From: Chromohalobacter sp. 296-RDG
Lineage (GTDB): Bacteria > Pseudomonadota > Gammaproteobacteria > Pseudomonadales > Halomonadaceae
Assembly: GCF_029889885.1 (NCBI RefSeq)
Contig: NZ_JARANY010000022.1
Location: forward strand, 1-44,903
Direction of reading: 5' to 3'
Length of the DNA stretch: 44,903 nucleotides
The notes under the pieces were generated by a model. The model had not been told where the DNA came from and made no database searches. It saw only the letters and a program-made list of their open reading frames with translations. Numbering within the stretch: position 1 is the stretch's first letter; the number at the start of each line of letters is the position of its first letter. This document shows, piece after piece, positions 26,419 through 35,764 of the stretch. A program made the translations under genes and the position numbers.

Positions 26419-29319
26419 TTAGTCGCCGTCGCGATACGCCTCGATGGGTGGGCAACTGCAGATGAGGTTGCGATCGCCGTGGACGTTGTCGACGCGGTTG
26501 ACCGTCGGCCAGTATTTGGCGGCTTTGGTGGCCTCGGTGGGGAAGGCGCCCAGTTCACGCGAATACGGTCGTTCCCAGTCGTCTGCCATCAAGTCCGCCT
26601 GCGTATGCGGCGCCATGGATAGTGGGTTGTTATCCGCGGGCCATTCGCCGGCTTCCACGCGCCGGATTTCGTCGCGAATGGCGATCATGGCATCGCAGAA
26701 GCGGTCGATTTCATAGCGCGACTCCGATTCGGTCGGTTCGACCATCAAGGTGCCGGCTACGGGGAAGGACATCGTCGGGGCATGGAATCCGTAATCCATC
26801 AAGCGCTTGGCGATATCTTCCTCGCTGATACCGGAAGCCGTCTTGAGAGAGCGGACATCCAGGATACATTCATGAGCGACGGTGCCGTTGCGCCCTTTAT
26901 AAAGTACCGGGTAGTGCGCTTCGAGACGCTTGGCGATGTAGTTGGCGTTGAGTATTGCCAGCTCCGTGGCGAGCTGCATGCCGCGCCCACCCATCATCTT
27001 GATATAGGCCCAAGAGATCGGCAGGATCGACGCCGAACCGTAGGCGGTCGCCGAGACCGCGCCGGAATCCGTCTCGACACCGGGAAGGGGCGTGATGACG
27101 TGATTGGGCACGAACGCGGCTAGATGCGCCTTGACACCGATGGGGCCCATGCCGGGACCGCCGCCGCCATGCGGAATGCAGAACGTCTTGTGCAGGTTGA
27201 GGTGCGATACGTCACCGCCGAAATCTCCCGGCCGGCAGAGCCCGACCTGGGCATTCATGTTGGCCCCATCGATATACACCTGGCCACCGTTATCGTGCAC
27301 GATACGGCAGGCTTCGCTGACACTTTCTTCGAATACGCCGTGCGTCGATGGGTAGGTGAGCATGATCGCCGATAGTGCTTCGCGGTGCTTGTCGGCCTTG
27401 GTGCGCAGATCATCGATGTCGATGTTGCCATCGTTATCGCATTCGACGACGACGACTTTCATTTGCGCCATTGCGGCAGAAGCTGGATTGGTGCCGTGGG
27501 CTGAACTCGGGATCAGGCAGATATCGCGATGGCCCTGGCCTTGTGATTTCTGGTAGCGGCGTATGGCGACCAGGCCTGCGTACTCGCCCTGTGCGCCGGC
27601 GTTGGGCTGCATGGAAATCGTGTCGTAGCCGGTGATCTCGACGAGAAACGCCGAGAGCTCGTCGATCATCTGCTTGTAACCGGCGACCTGATCCTGTGGC
27701 GCGAAAGGATGGATATTGGCGAATTCCGGCCAACTGATGGGGATCATCTCGCTGGTGGCATTGAGCTTCATGGTGCATGAGCCCAAGGGAATCATGGCGT
27801 GGGTAAGCGATAGATCCTTATTTTCGAGACGCTTCAAGTAACGCAGCATTTCGGTTTCGCTGCGGTAATGCTGGAACGTGGGATGGGTGAGGAAGTCGCT
27901 TTCCCGTGCACAAGCGTCGGGGATGCCGGTCATGCCCTGTGCCTGGACGTGACGATCGAGCTCGCGCACCGACAGCCCATGCTCGTCTCCCAGCAACACG
28001 TCGAACAGTGTGACGATATCTGCTGCCGTGGTGGTCTCGTCGAGGCTGATGCCGATAGAGCCATTGGCGTCGTACCGCAGGTTGATTTCGTGCGTCAGGC
28101 TGCGGCCATGCACCTGGCCGTGGTCGAGCCCTCTCAGCGTGAGTGTATCGAACCAGCTGTCGTGGGCGAGTGTTACACCGTGACGCATGAGCCCCTCGGC
28201 GAGGATGGTCGTCAGGCGATGGATCCGCGAGGCGATGGTGCGCAGGCCCTCGGCGCCGTGATAGACCGCATAGAAGCCGGCGATGTTGGCAAGCAATGCC
28301 TGCGCGGTGCAGATATTGGAGGTCGCTTTCTCGCGGCGAATATGCTGCTCGCGCGTTTGCATGGCCATGCGCAAGGCGCGTTGACCACGGCTGTCCCTGG
28401 AAACACCGATGATGCGTCCAGGAAGCGAACGCTTGAGGGCGTCGCTGGCAGCGAAAAACGCTGCATGTGGGCCGCCGTACCCCATGGGGACACCGAAACG
28501 CTGGGAGCTGCCCACGACGATGTCTGCACCCAGCGCACCGGGTTCCTTGAGTAGTACCAGGCTCATCAGGTCAGTGGCGACGCAGGTCATGATCCGCCGT
28601 TGCCGTGCTGCTTCGAGTTGCTCTGTGATATCGCGTACTGTGCCGGTAGCCCCCGGATATTGCAGCAATGCCCCGAAAACATCGTGATCGGCCAGGGTCT
28701 CGGCGGGCGCGACGATGAGCTCGAAACCGAAATAGGCGGCACGGGTACGCAGGACATCGAGCGTCTGGGGCAGCACATCGTCAGCCACGAAGAAGCGCTC
28801 GGTCTTGGCTTTCTTGTTGGCGCGACGGCACAGGGCCATGGCTTCAGCGGCAGCCGTCGCCTCGTCGAGCAGAGACGCGTTGGCGATCGGCATGCCGGTC
28901 AAGTCCATGACCACTTGCTGGAAGTTCAATAGCCCTTCCAGGCGTCCCTGGGCGATTTCCGGCTGATAGGGGGTGTAAGCGGTGTACCAACCGGGATTCT
29001 CCAGTACGTTGCGCTGGATGACGGCCGGCAGATACGTGGGATAGTAGCCTTGGCCGATGTAGTTCTTGAAGGTCTTGTTCTGGCGTGCCAACTGCTTGAG
29101 ATAGGTAAGCGCTTCCGCTTCGCCGCGGGGCTCTTCGAGGGACAGGTTACGCTCCAGGCGAATATCGCCAGGAAGCGTCTTGGCCATCAGCGACTCGGTG
29201 TCGGGAAGGTCCAAGGTCGCCAGCATGTGCTGGACATCGTCCTCGTCAGGCCCATTATGGCGCGTCAAGAAGTCGTCGTGATTGGCCAATTCGGCCAGGC
29301 TGCGATTGTCGTTTGCCAT
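26419..29319 (-). CDS. gcvP: Glycine dehydrogenase (decarboxylating), P protein
   Basis: PLP enzyme of the glycine cleavage system: it decarboxylates glycine and passes the aminomethyl group to lipoyl-GcvH. The 966-residue single-chain form (fused N- and C-terminal halves) is the type found in gammaproteobacteria. The PLP lysine is Lys711 in [18 protein letters not shown]; upstream are [17 protein letters not shown] in the N-half and [13 protein letters not shown] in the C-half. It starts about 105 bases after gcvH on the same strand, so gcvH-gcvP are probably one transcript. GcvT is encoded divergently about 2.0 kb beyond gcvH. Confidence 0.98.
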   Translation of the reverse strand: MANDNRSLAELANHDDFLTRHNGPDEDDVQHMLATLDLPDTESLMAKTLPGDIRLERNLSLEEPRGEAEALTYLKQLARQNKTFKNYIGQGYYPTYLPAVIQRNVLENPGWYTAYTPYQPEIAQGRLEGLLNFQQVVMDLTGMPIANASLLDEATAAAEAMALCRRANKKAKTERFFVADDVLPQTLDVLRTRAAYFGFELIVAPAETLADHDVFGALLQYPGATGTVRDITEQLEAARQRRIMTCVATDLMSLVLLKEPGALGADIVVGSSQRFGVPMGYGGPHAAFFAASDALKRSLPGRIIGVSRDSRGQRALRMAMQTREQHIRREKATSNICTAQALLANIAGFYAVYHGAEGLRTIASRIHRLTTILAEGLMRHGVTLAHDSWFDTLTLRGLDHGQVHGRSLTHEINLRYDANGSIGISLDETTTAADIVTLFDVLLGDEHGLSVRELDRHVQAQGMTGIPDACARESDFLTHPTFQHYRSETEMLRYLKRLENKDLSLTHAMIPLGSCTMKLNATSEMIPISWPEFANIHPFAPQDQVAGYKQMIDELSAFLVEITGYDTISMQPNAGAQGEYAGLVAIRRYQKSQGQGHRDICLIPSSAHGTNPASAAMAQMKVVVVECDNDGNIDIDDLRTKADKHREALSAIMLTYPSTHGVFEESVSEACRIVHDNGGQVYIDGANMNAQVGLCRPGDFGGDVSHLNLHKTFCIPHGGGGPGMGPIGVKAHLAAFVPNHVITPLPGVETDSGAVSATAYGSASILPISWAYIKMMGGRGMQLATELAILNANYIAKRLEAHYPVLYKGRNGTVAHECILDVRSLKTASGISEEDIAKRLMDYGFHAPTMSFPVAGTLMVEPTESESRYEIDRFCDAMIAIRDEIRRVEAGEWPADNNPLSMAPHTQADLMADDWERPYSRELGAFPTEATKAAKYWPTVNRVDNVHGDRNLICSCPPIEAYRDGD

Positions 29320-29426
29320 GAAACCCTCAAGCGGTGGCGGGCGGTCGAGCCCGATTCGACACGAAGCGGCGACACGTAACGAGGATGCCGCCGGCAGAAC
29401 AGGACAAGTGCAATGTGCGAGACGCG

Positions 29427-29822
29427 TCAGCCTTCCTCGGCGATGACGAGCGCGTCATAGGCAGTAGCATCGAGCAGCTCATCGAGCGCGTCGGGCTCGG
29501 CGAGTTTGAGTTTGAGGATCCAACCATCCTCGTAGGGGTGGTCGTTGACAGATTCGGGAGAATCTTCGAGCGACTCGTTGACGGCAACGACTTCACCGCT
29601 TAACGGGAGGTACAGGTCGGAGGCAGCCTTGACGGATTCGATGACACCGAACTCTTCGCCGGCGTCGAGTTGCTGGCCCGTATCGGGGAGCTCTACGAAG
29701 ACGACGTCTCCCAGGGATTCCTGGGCATGATCGGTGATACCGATCGTGACGGTGCCGTCGTTGTTGTCGAGGATCCATTCGTGGCTGTCGGTATAGCGAA
29801 GATTGGCAGGGATGTGACTCAT
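29427..29822 (-). CDS. gcvH: Glycine cleavage system H protein
   Basis: Small lipoylated shuttle of the glycine cleavage complex, 131 residues. The lipoyl lysine is Lys65 in [15 protein letters not shown], with the flanking [12 protein letters not shown] and the conserved end [10 protein letters not shown]. The protein is acidic, as expected. It is the first gene of the leftward gcvH-gcvP unit. Confidence 0.97.
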   Translation of the reverse strand: MSHIPANLRYTDSHEWILDNNDGTVTIGITDHAQESLGDVVFVELPDTGQQLDAGEEFGVIESVKAASDLYLPLSGEVVAVNESLEDSPESVNDHPYEDGWILKLKLAEPDALDELLDATAYDALVIAEEG

Positions 29823-30401
29823 GGTGATTTTCCTATACGAAAAGATTTTCTGAATTGGGGAATATGAGTGCCATTATGCCTCATTGATTCGCCCTTGGCA
29901 TCGTCATCATGCATTTCTTCATGCCATTCGGCTCGACCGCCTAGTAAGGGTGGACAGGATACCGGCGAGCGTCCAGCAAAAAGCCATACTGCTTATAATC
30001 TTGGGCCATGCGTGGGTTCAAACACGGTTGCGACGCCCTGCCTTGATGAGTTTGCTGGCGATGGTGACTTTCCTCGCGCATCGAAAATGCGTGTACCAGT
30101 CTGCTATTCAGGGGATGGGCAGGGCGATGTCTTCCGGTTGCCAAGCCGAGGGACAGCGATTAGCCTTCGTTTCTAATAAGAAACTTGTTGTGCTCGTGTC
30201 TTGTCTGCATGGCCATGCGAGTAAGCGACGAGATTTCTGTCTATAACGCCTGAAGCGCGATTTAGCTTTGCGCCTATGGAGAAATGCCAAGCTGATCGGC
30301 TAAAGTCGAGAAGGTTTTGGCGGTTATCTTCTTGCGACAATGCCGTCGACGACAGTGCAGTCACTGCGCTGGATAACAACAAATGTCTGGGAGGACATCT
30401 C
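29823..30401. other. 579-base divergent region between gcvH and the AGCS gene
   Basis: The region should contain the promoters of both glycine units. I see a small perfect hairpin GTTTCT-AATA-AGAAAC (30169-30184), a TATAAT at 29994-29999 and a TATAAC at 30242-30247, neither with a convincing -35 box. The short open frames here have no coding look. I searched by eye for the conserved cores of a tandem glycine riboswitch and did not find them. Confidence 0.4.
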
Positions 30402-31787
30402 GTGGAAACACTCAACGCGGTATTCAGCGCCATCAATGATGTTGTATGGGGCCCCTTGATGCTCATCTTGTTGCTGGGGGTGGGCGTATATCTGCAACTG
30501 GGGCTCAAGTTAATGCCCATTCGCAAGCTGAAGGCCGGCTTCAGCCTGCTCTGGAAAGGACGTAAAGCCGAAAAGGGTGATGAGGAAGAGGGCGAAATTT
30601 CTCCCTTCAATGCGTTGATGACATCGCTTTCGGCTACTGTTGGCACCGGTAATATCGCGGGTGTCGCGACTGCCATATTCCTGGGGGGGCCGGGAGCCGT
30701 GTTCTGGATGTGGATCACGGCCCTGGTGGGAATGGCGACTAAATTTTCCGAGGCGGTGCTGGCGGTCCGTTATCGTGAAGTCGATGCGGCGGGTGAGCAT
30801 GTCGGCGGGCCGATGTATTACATCCGCAATGGACTGGGCAAGAAATGGACCTGGCTGGGTGGCTTGTTTGCTTTTTTCGGTGCCATTGCTGCTTTCGGAA
30901 TTGGCAATACCGTGCAATCCAACTCGGTCGCCGATGGTCTCAGTGAGTCACTGGGGATGCCGCATTGGCTTACCGGTGTGATCATCATGCTGCTGGCGGG
31001 TGCCGTGATTCTCGGCGGGATCAAGCGTATTGCCAAGGTGGCGGGCAAGTTGGTGCCGGTCATGGCGGTTGCCTATATCGTCTGCGGTTTGCTGGTGCTG
31101 ATCATCAATGTCGATCATGTCGGTGCTGCGCTGGGACTGATTTTTGGCCATGCCTTTACGCCGGTATCCGCTGCTGGTGGGTTTGCGGGTGCCGCCGTGG
31201 CCAAGGCGATTCAATATGGCGTGGCGCGAGGCGTGTTTTCCAATGAGGCAGGGCTGGGTAGTGCGCCCATCGCTCATGCCGCGGCACAGACCAAGAATCC
31301 AGTTCGCCAAGGGCTGGTGGCAATGCTGGGGACGTTCATCGATACCATTATCGTATGCTCGATCACCGCGTTGGCAATCCTGACCAGTGCCGAGTGGACA
31401 TCCGGCGAGACCGGTGCCGCGTTGACCGCGATGGCCTTCAACGGTGCGCTGCCGGGTATCGGCCAGTACGTCGTGTCCTTCGCGCTGGCGGTGTTCGCCT
31501 TCACGACCATCCTCGGCTGGGCCTTTTATGGTGAAAAGTGCTTCGAGTATCTGTTCGGCGTCGCGTCGATCAAGATCTACCGGGTGGTCTATATCGTGGC
31601 GATTCTTGTCGGGGCCGTCGCGCCGCTGGAATTCGTCTGGCTGATGGCCAGCGTCTTCAATGCCATGATGGCGATCCCCAACCTGATCGCACTGGCTCTG
31701 CTGTCGCCGGTGGTCTTCAAGCTCACCAGCGATCACTTTGCCGGCAAGACCGTCCTGCCGGGCGAAGACCTGGACGATAAACGCTGA
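30402..31787 (+). CDS. Alanine/glycine:cation symporter (AGCS), GTG start
   Basis: Inner-membrane symporter of the AGCS family that imports alanine or glycine with sodium or protons. GTG at 30402 follows GGGAGG by seven bases and gives 461 residues; the 42 extra codons back to 30276 have no signal for translation. Family marks are NALMTSLSATVGTGNIAGVA, GGPGAVFWMW, GVARGVFSNEAGLGSAPIAH and the GWAFYGEKC stretch, with about eleven membrane spans. It lies 52 bases before gcvT in the same direction, which makes glycine the likely substrate. The family cannot otherwise separate alanine from glycine carriers by eye. Confidence 0.93.
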   Translation: METLNAVFSAINDVVWGPLMLILLLGVGVYLQLGLKLMPIRKLKAGFSLLWKGRKAEKGDEEEGEISPFNALMTSLSATVGTGNIAGVATAIFLGGPGAVFWMWITALVGMATKFSEAVLAVRYREVDAAGEHVGGPMYYIRNGLGKKWTWLGGLFAFFGAIAAFGIGNTVQSNSVADGLSESLGMPHWLTGVIIMLLAGAVILGGIKRIAKVAGKLVPVMAVAYIVCGLLVLIINVDHVGAALGLIFGHAFTPVSAAGGFAGAAVAKAIQYGVARGVFSNEAGLGSAPIAHAAAQTKNPVRQGLVAMLGTFIDTIIVCSITALAILTSAEWTSGETGAALTAMAFNGALPGIGQYVVSFALAVFAFTTILGWAFYGEKCFEYLFGVASIKIYRVVYIVAILVGAVAPLEFVWLMASVFNAMMAIPNLIALALLSPVVFKLTSDHFAGKTVLPGEDLDDKR

Positions 31788-31839
31788 GCTGTCTTGGGGC
31801 GACGATCGTCGCCCCTTCACGGATAACGACGAGGAAGCG

Positions 31840-32958
31840 ATGATGTCCGACGATCTTCACCAGACGCCGTTGCATGATGTGCATGTCTCGCGCGGCGCTA
31901 AGATGGTGCCCTTTGCCGGCTATAGCATGCCGGTGCAATACGCTCTGGGTGTCAAAAAAGAACATGAGCATACCCGCCAGGCGTGCGGTTTATTCGACGT
32001 ATCGCACATGGGGCAGCTCATCGTTTCGGGACCGTCACCGGCGCGTGCCATCGAAATGCTAGTGCCGGCGGATATCATCGGGCTACCGGCCGGTATGCAA
32101 CGTTATGCACTCTTCACCAGCCATGAAGGCGGTCTTCTCGATGACCTGATGATCGTCAATCGCGGCGAGGACCTTTATGTCGTCGTCAATGCGGCTTGTA
32201 AGGACCAGGACGTGGCGCACCTGCGTACCGGGCTCGATGCCGAGCACCAGGTGGAAGTGCTTGACCGCGCCTTGCTGGCGTTGCAGGGGCCGCAAGCCAA
32301 GGATGTCATGGCGCGCCTGTGTCCTGAGGCCTGTGATCTAGTATTTATGCATCATGGCCAATTCGAGACGTTCGGTACCCAATTATGGATCAGCCGTAGC
32401 GGTTATACCGGTGAGGACGGTTTCGAGATCTCCGTGCCCGTGGACGCCGCCGAGGGGCTGGCTACGTGGTTGCTAGAGCAGCCTGAGGTCGAGCCCATCG
32501 GACTGGGCGCACGCGACTCACTGCGTCTGGAAGCCGGCCTGTGCCTGTATGGGCATGACCTGGATACCCAGACGACCCCCGCCGAGGCGAGCCTGATCTG
32601 GGCCGTGGGCAAACCCCGGCGCATCGGAGGCGAACGAGAAGGGGGCTTCCCGGGGGCTGATGTCATTCTGCCTCAGATCGATACCAAGCAAATCACCCGT
32701 AAGCGTGTCGGCCTTCTTGGTGAAGGGCGAGCGCCGGTACGAGAAGGCACTCAGCTTTATAGCGTCGAAGATCGTCATGTGGGTTGCGTGACATCGGGAA
32801 GCTTTGGGCCGACCTTGAGTAAACCGGTCGCCATGGCGTATATCGATATCGAATTCGCAGCGTTGGAAACGACGCTATATGCCGATGTCCGTGGCAAGCG
32901 TCTGCCCATGCAGGTGTCGCGAATGCCCTTTGTACAGGCCAAGTACTACCGCGGTTAA
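31840..32958 (+). CDS. gcvT: Glycine cleavage system T protein (aminomethyltransferase)
   Basis: Moves the one-carbon unit from aminomethyl-lipoyl-GcvH to tetrahydrofolate, releasing ammonia. The 372-residue protein contains FAGYSMPVQY, FDVSHMGQL, the folate-site aspartate in LLDDLMIVNR, SRSGYTGEDGFEI, and LGARDSLRLEAGLCLYG. Two adjacent ATGs (31840 and 31843) follow GAGGA; I use the first. Its promoter is shared with the AGCS symporter, unlike the common gcvT-gcvH-gcvP operon. Confidence 0.97.
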   Translation: MMSDDLHQTPLHDVHVSRGAKMVPFAGYSMPVQYALGVKKEHEHTRQACGLFDVSHMGQLIVSGPSPARAIEMLVPADIIGLPAGMQRYALFTSHEGGLLDDLMIVNRGEDLYVVVNAACKDQDVAHLRTGLDAEHQVEVLDRALLALQGPQAKDVMARLCPEACDLVFMHHGQFETFGTQLWISRSGYTGEDGFEISVPVDAAEGLATWLLEQPEVEPIGLGARDSLRLEAGLCLYGHDLDTQTTPAEASLIWAVGKPRRIGGEREGGFPGADVILPQIDTKQITRKRVGLLGEGRAPVREGTQLYSVEDRHVGCVTSGSFGPTLSKPVAMAYIDIEFAALETTLYADVRGKRLPMQVSRMPFVQAKYYRG

Positions 32959-32968
32959 GCGTTCTCTT

Positions 32969-32985
32969 TTTATACCGTTATCTTG
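32969..32985. repeat. 17-base repeat, copy 2
   Basis: TTTATACCGTTATCTTG, identical to 9235-9251, lies eleven bases after the gcvT stop. See the finding on this pair. Confidence 0.5.
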
Positions 32986-33022
32986 AAGCCTCATATATAC
33001 TAAAAGGTTTTCTTATGACCAT

Positions 33023-33589
33023 CTAGTTCAAAGTAGGGAGCCATTGCCCATAGGTCGCCCCCCAAAGTCCCATTTGAGCGATGGCAAACCCCAGTATCGC
33101 TCCTGCAACCACATCGCTGAGGTAATGCAAGCCTAGAATGACACGCGAGGCGGCGATCAGCCCCGTAAGCGGCAGAACCACGACGAGCAACCATGGCGAC
33201 GTCGCCGCAGTAAGTGTGCAGAACATGACGGCGTGTAAAGTATGCCCGCTGGGAAAGCTGTAACGATCCACGGGTGGCATGGTGCATGGGATACTCGAGA
33301 ACGTGATATAGGGACGTTCACGACAGAAGCGTGTCTTGACCAGGCGGTAGAAGAGGGCGCCTAGCGCAGCGCATATTCCCCACAGCAGCGTCAGTCGCCA
33401 GCCTTCACGCCCATATATGATCGGCTGCATCAGCGCCAGGGCCACCCAAGCCGGCCAGTCGCCGATACGACTGCAAAACCGGAACAAGCCATAAATCAAC
33501 CGCCTCTGGCTGAGCAGTGCAATACGTTGGCAGAGCTGCCATTCGAGAGAGTCCAGGCGCTCAAACGTGACCGGGGGACGAGATCGCAT
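33023..33589 (-). CDS. PAP2-family membrane phosphatase
   Basis: A 188-residue integral membrane phosphatase. All three PAP2 signature motifs are present: KTRFCRERP (85-93), PSGH (113-116) and SRVILGLHYLSD (148-159), with the catalytic histidines His116 and His155. Substrates in the family include phosphatidic acid, undecaprenyl pyrophosphate and lipid A phosphates; the sequence does not decide. The start at 33589 overlaps the end of the glycosyltransferase gene by 29 bases, so the two are likely translated together and act on the same lipid pathway. Confidence 0.9.
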   Translation of the reverse strand: MRSRPPVTFERLDSLEWQLCQRIALLSQRRLIYGLFRFCSRIGDWPAWVALALMQPIIYGREGWRLTLLWGICAALGALFYRLVKTRFCRERPYITFSSIPCTMPPVDRYSFPSGHTLHAVMFCTLTAATSPWLLVVVLPLTGLIAASRVILGLHYLSDVVAGAILGFAIAQMGLWGATYGQWLPTLN

Positions 33590-34718
33590 ATGGGCTCTCC
33601 TGAGTCGCCATGAATAGATACATCAAGAAGTGTTCGCCGATGACATTCCAGCTCTGATCCGCGACTTTTTCTCTAGCCGCGATGCCGGTACGACTTCTAA
33701 CGTCCGAATTCCGGTACAGTTCCACGGCGGCTTGCACAAAAGCATCATCGTCTGTCGCCTCGATCAAGCGCCCTTCGTGTCCATCCACGATTAAATCACT
33801 CGCTGCGGCCTGATCGAAAGCGACCACGGGGAGCCCGCTAGCCATGGCTTCGGGGACCACATTGCCGTATGTCTCCGAGTGCGATGGAAATAGGAACATA
33901 TCCGCGCTAGCGTAATGACGTGCTAAGGTTTCTCCGCTTAGAAAGCCGGTAAAAATCACTTCGGGAAGCTGGTGCTCCAGGTGCTGTTTTTCGGGACCGT
34001 CACCGACGAATACGGCCCGTAGCCCCGGGTATGCCTCTTGCATCGCGCGTAGCGTGCGCACGAGCAGTGGCGTGTTCTTTTCGGCGGCCAGGCGTCCCGC
34101 GTAGAGGATCACTGGCTGGTCGTCATCGACACCCCATTGAGTTCTTAGGTGGACGTCGCGCCGGGCTGGAGAAAAATGCTGAGCGTCGATGCCGCGTCCC
34201 AATACGTTCACGCGCTGGAAGCCACGTCGATATAAACGCTCGGCTTGAGCGCGGGTGGGCACGAGGGTCATCTGGCAGTGGTTATGAAAGTAGCGCAACC
34301 CGGCACCCACGATGCCGGTGGCCCACCGCAAGTGATAGTTCGCCGCGTACTGATCGAAATTGGTGTGGAAGCCGCTGACGACAGGAATCGATAAATGACG
34401 CGCTGTAAGCAGCGCGGCCCAACCCAATGGACCTTCAGTCGCGATATAGACGACCTCGGGACGTGACGCTTGCCACAAGCGCGTCAAGCGCCGCCAGGCG
34501 GGCAAGCCGACATTCACATCGGCGTAACCAGGGAGGGAGAATGCACGAACTTGCATATCACGCTCGGCACGTCCTTCGCGGCCGCCTTGTCGGGGCCGAG
34601 GGCGTACCAGCTGTAAGTTGACGCGGCGTGTGGCGAGGTGATGTGCCAGATGGTCCAGCGTGTGTGCCACACCATTGATATCGGGTGCCCAGGTTTCACT
34701 GACCAGTGCGACTCGCAT
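33561..34718 (-). CDS. GT4-family glycosyltransferase
   Basis: A 385-residue retaining glycosyltransferase (GT-B fold, family 4). ATG 34718 with GGAGG six bases upstream starts the classic N-terminal MRVALVSETWAPDINGV; the C-terminal donor-site motif is SETYGNVVPEA (Glu-x7-Glu) followed by MASGLPVVAF. The nearest look-alikes are GDP-mannose-dependent alpha-mannosyltransferases and the SqdX/SQD2 sulfoquinovosyl-diacylglycerol type. Linkage to a PAP2 phosphatase and, further upstream, a PlsC-type acyltransferase points to a membrane glycolipid, but a sugar on a polyprenol or on lipopolysaccharide is also possible. Confidence 0.88.
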   Translation of the reverse strand: MRVALVSETWAPDINGVAHTLDHLAHHLATRRVNLQLVRPRPRQGGREGRAERDMQVRAFSLPGYADVNVGLPAWRRLTRLWQASRPEVVYIATEGPLGWAALLTARHLSIPVVSGFHTNFDQYAANYHLRWATGIVGAGLRYFHNHCQMTLVPTRAQAERLYRRGFQRVNVLGRGIDAQHFSPARRDVHLRTQWGVDDDQPVILYAGRLAAEKNTPLLVRTLRAMQEAYPGLRAVFVGDGPEKQHLEHQLPEVIFTGFLSGETLARHYASADMFLFPSHSETYGNVVPEAMASGLPVVAFDQAAASDLIVDGHEGRLIEATDDDAFVQAAVELYRNSDVRSRTGIAAREKVADQSWNVIGEHFLMYLFMATQESPYAISSPGHV

Positions 34719-34849
34719 GATGCACCTCCGTGGCATATCAAGACAGTGCAAGATTCAAGCATTCTGATGACAGCAGTGCGACATCATCGTGACGATACGA
34801 TGTCGTCAACCTGGGTTACCGTGTCGTTGATGGGGCAGATATTTCTCGT

Positions 34850-35764
34850 CTAGCGTAGCACCTGTTTGGGGTCCACGGGTTTCCCGCCATGGCGGACATC
34901 GAACAATAGGTCATAACGCCCCGTGTCGTGTCGGTAACCGACATCGCAAACAGGCGTGCCTTGTTTTACCTCATCGCCATCTTCGACGAGTAGACGCTCG
35001 CATAGTGCATAGACACTTTGCATGTTGTCGCGGTGGTGAATGATCACCACACGTCCCAACTGCCGCATACTATCGGCAAAGCGAACGGTACCGTCGGCAA
35101 CGGCAAGCGCCTGAGTATCGGCGGAGGTCGAGAGCAACATCGGCTGTAGGGTGCCGTGCGAATCGGCGCCGTAGGCACGCGCGATTTCATATTGCTTGAG
35201 CGGCCAATGCCATGTGTGAGCGCTATCGGGTAGTGCGCCTGGGTCGGGAAGCTTACGACTGCGCGTGGCAGGCTTGGACGCCGTTGACGACGAGGCCTGG
35301 GTCGTTGAAGCGCTGGAGGTACGAGCAGTTCCACCTGACGGCACCTCGAGCAACTGTCCGACATTCAGGGCGTTGGCCGAAAGCTGGGGGTTCGCTTTTT
35401 GCAAGCGTCGCGCAGTGCTGCCGAAGCGCTGGGCGATACTCGAATAGGTGTCACCCGGGCGCACTTGATAGCGATAAGGGCCGCTGCCGGGCGCGCGTTC
35501 GCGATGAGTGGGCACCAGGATGCGTTGGCCAATGGCCAGTCGACGCGCATCGACGCCCGGATTGAATCGTTGCAAGCGCAGTAACGGGACACCTGCTTGC
35601 TTGGCGATTTGTCCTAGCGTGTCGCCGCGTTGTATGGAGACCCAGTTACCAGCGATGTTGCCGCCACGATAGCCACCGGCGCCAGGCCCGCCAGCGCAGC
35701 CGGCAAGTATCAAGACAAAGAAGAGGAGGGGGATGATGCGAGCGCACGATCCTTTTCCTCCCAT
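34850..35764 (-). CDS. LysM/LytM lipoprotein, degenerate M23 (amidase-activator type)
   Basis: A 304-residue lipoprotein (start taken at 35764; ATG 35779 is possible). The signal peptide has lipobox LAGC with Cys23. Two LysM domains (about 41-85 and 98-142) bind peptidoglycan, a Ser/Thr linker follows (144-170), and a LytM/M23 domain fills 185-304. Zinc ligands of active M23 peptidases appear lost: the usual HxxxD is replaced by HGTLQPML, VYAH reads VYALC and the final HxH reads LLFDV. The same loss marks NlpD, EnvC and ActS (YgeR), which activate cell-wall amidases rather than cut. The start overlaps the PlsC-like gene by 55 bases. Confidence 0.88.
   Translation of the reverse strand: MGGKGSCARIIPLLFFVLILAGCAGGPGAGGYRGGNIAGNWVSIQRGDTLGQIAKQAGVPLLRLQRFNPGVDARRLAIGQRILVPTHRERAPGSGPYRYQVRPGDTYSSIAQRFGSTARRLQKANPQLSANALNVGQLLEVPSGGTARTSSASTTQASSSTASKPATRSRKLPDPGALPDSAHTWHWPLKQYEIARAYGADSHGTLQPMLLSTSADTQALAVADGTVRFADSMRQLGRVVIIHHRDNMQSVYALCERLLVEDGDEVKQGTPVCDVGYRHDTGRYDLLFDVRHGGKPVDPKQVLR

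Noticed and set aside
29823-30401. Glycine riboswitch upstream of gcvH or the symporter
   Set aside because: Context fits, but I could not find the conserved aptamer cores or tandem layout on either strand. A covariance-model search would settle it.
34740-34773. Pho box before the GT4-PAP2 genes
   Set aside because: On the minus strand CTGTCAT (34767-34773) is a perfect half-site and CTGTCTT (34740-34746) a near one, but they start 27 bases apart instead of the 11 required of a direct-repeat Pho box.
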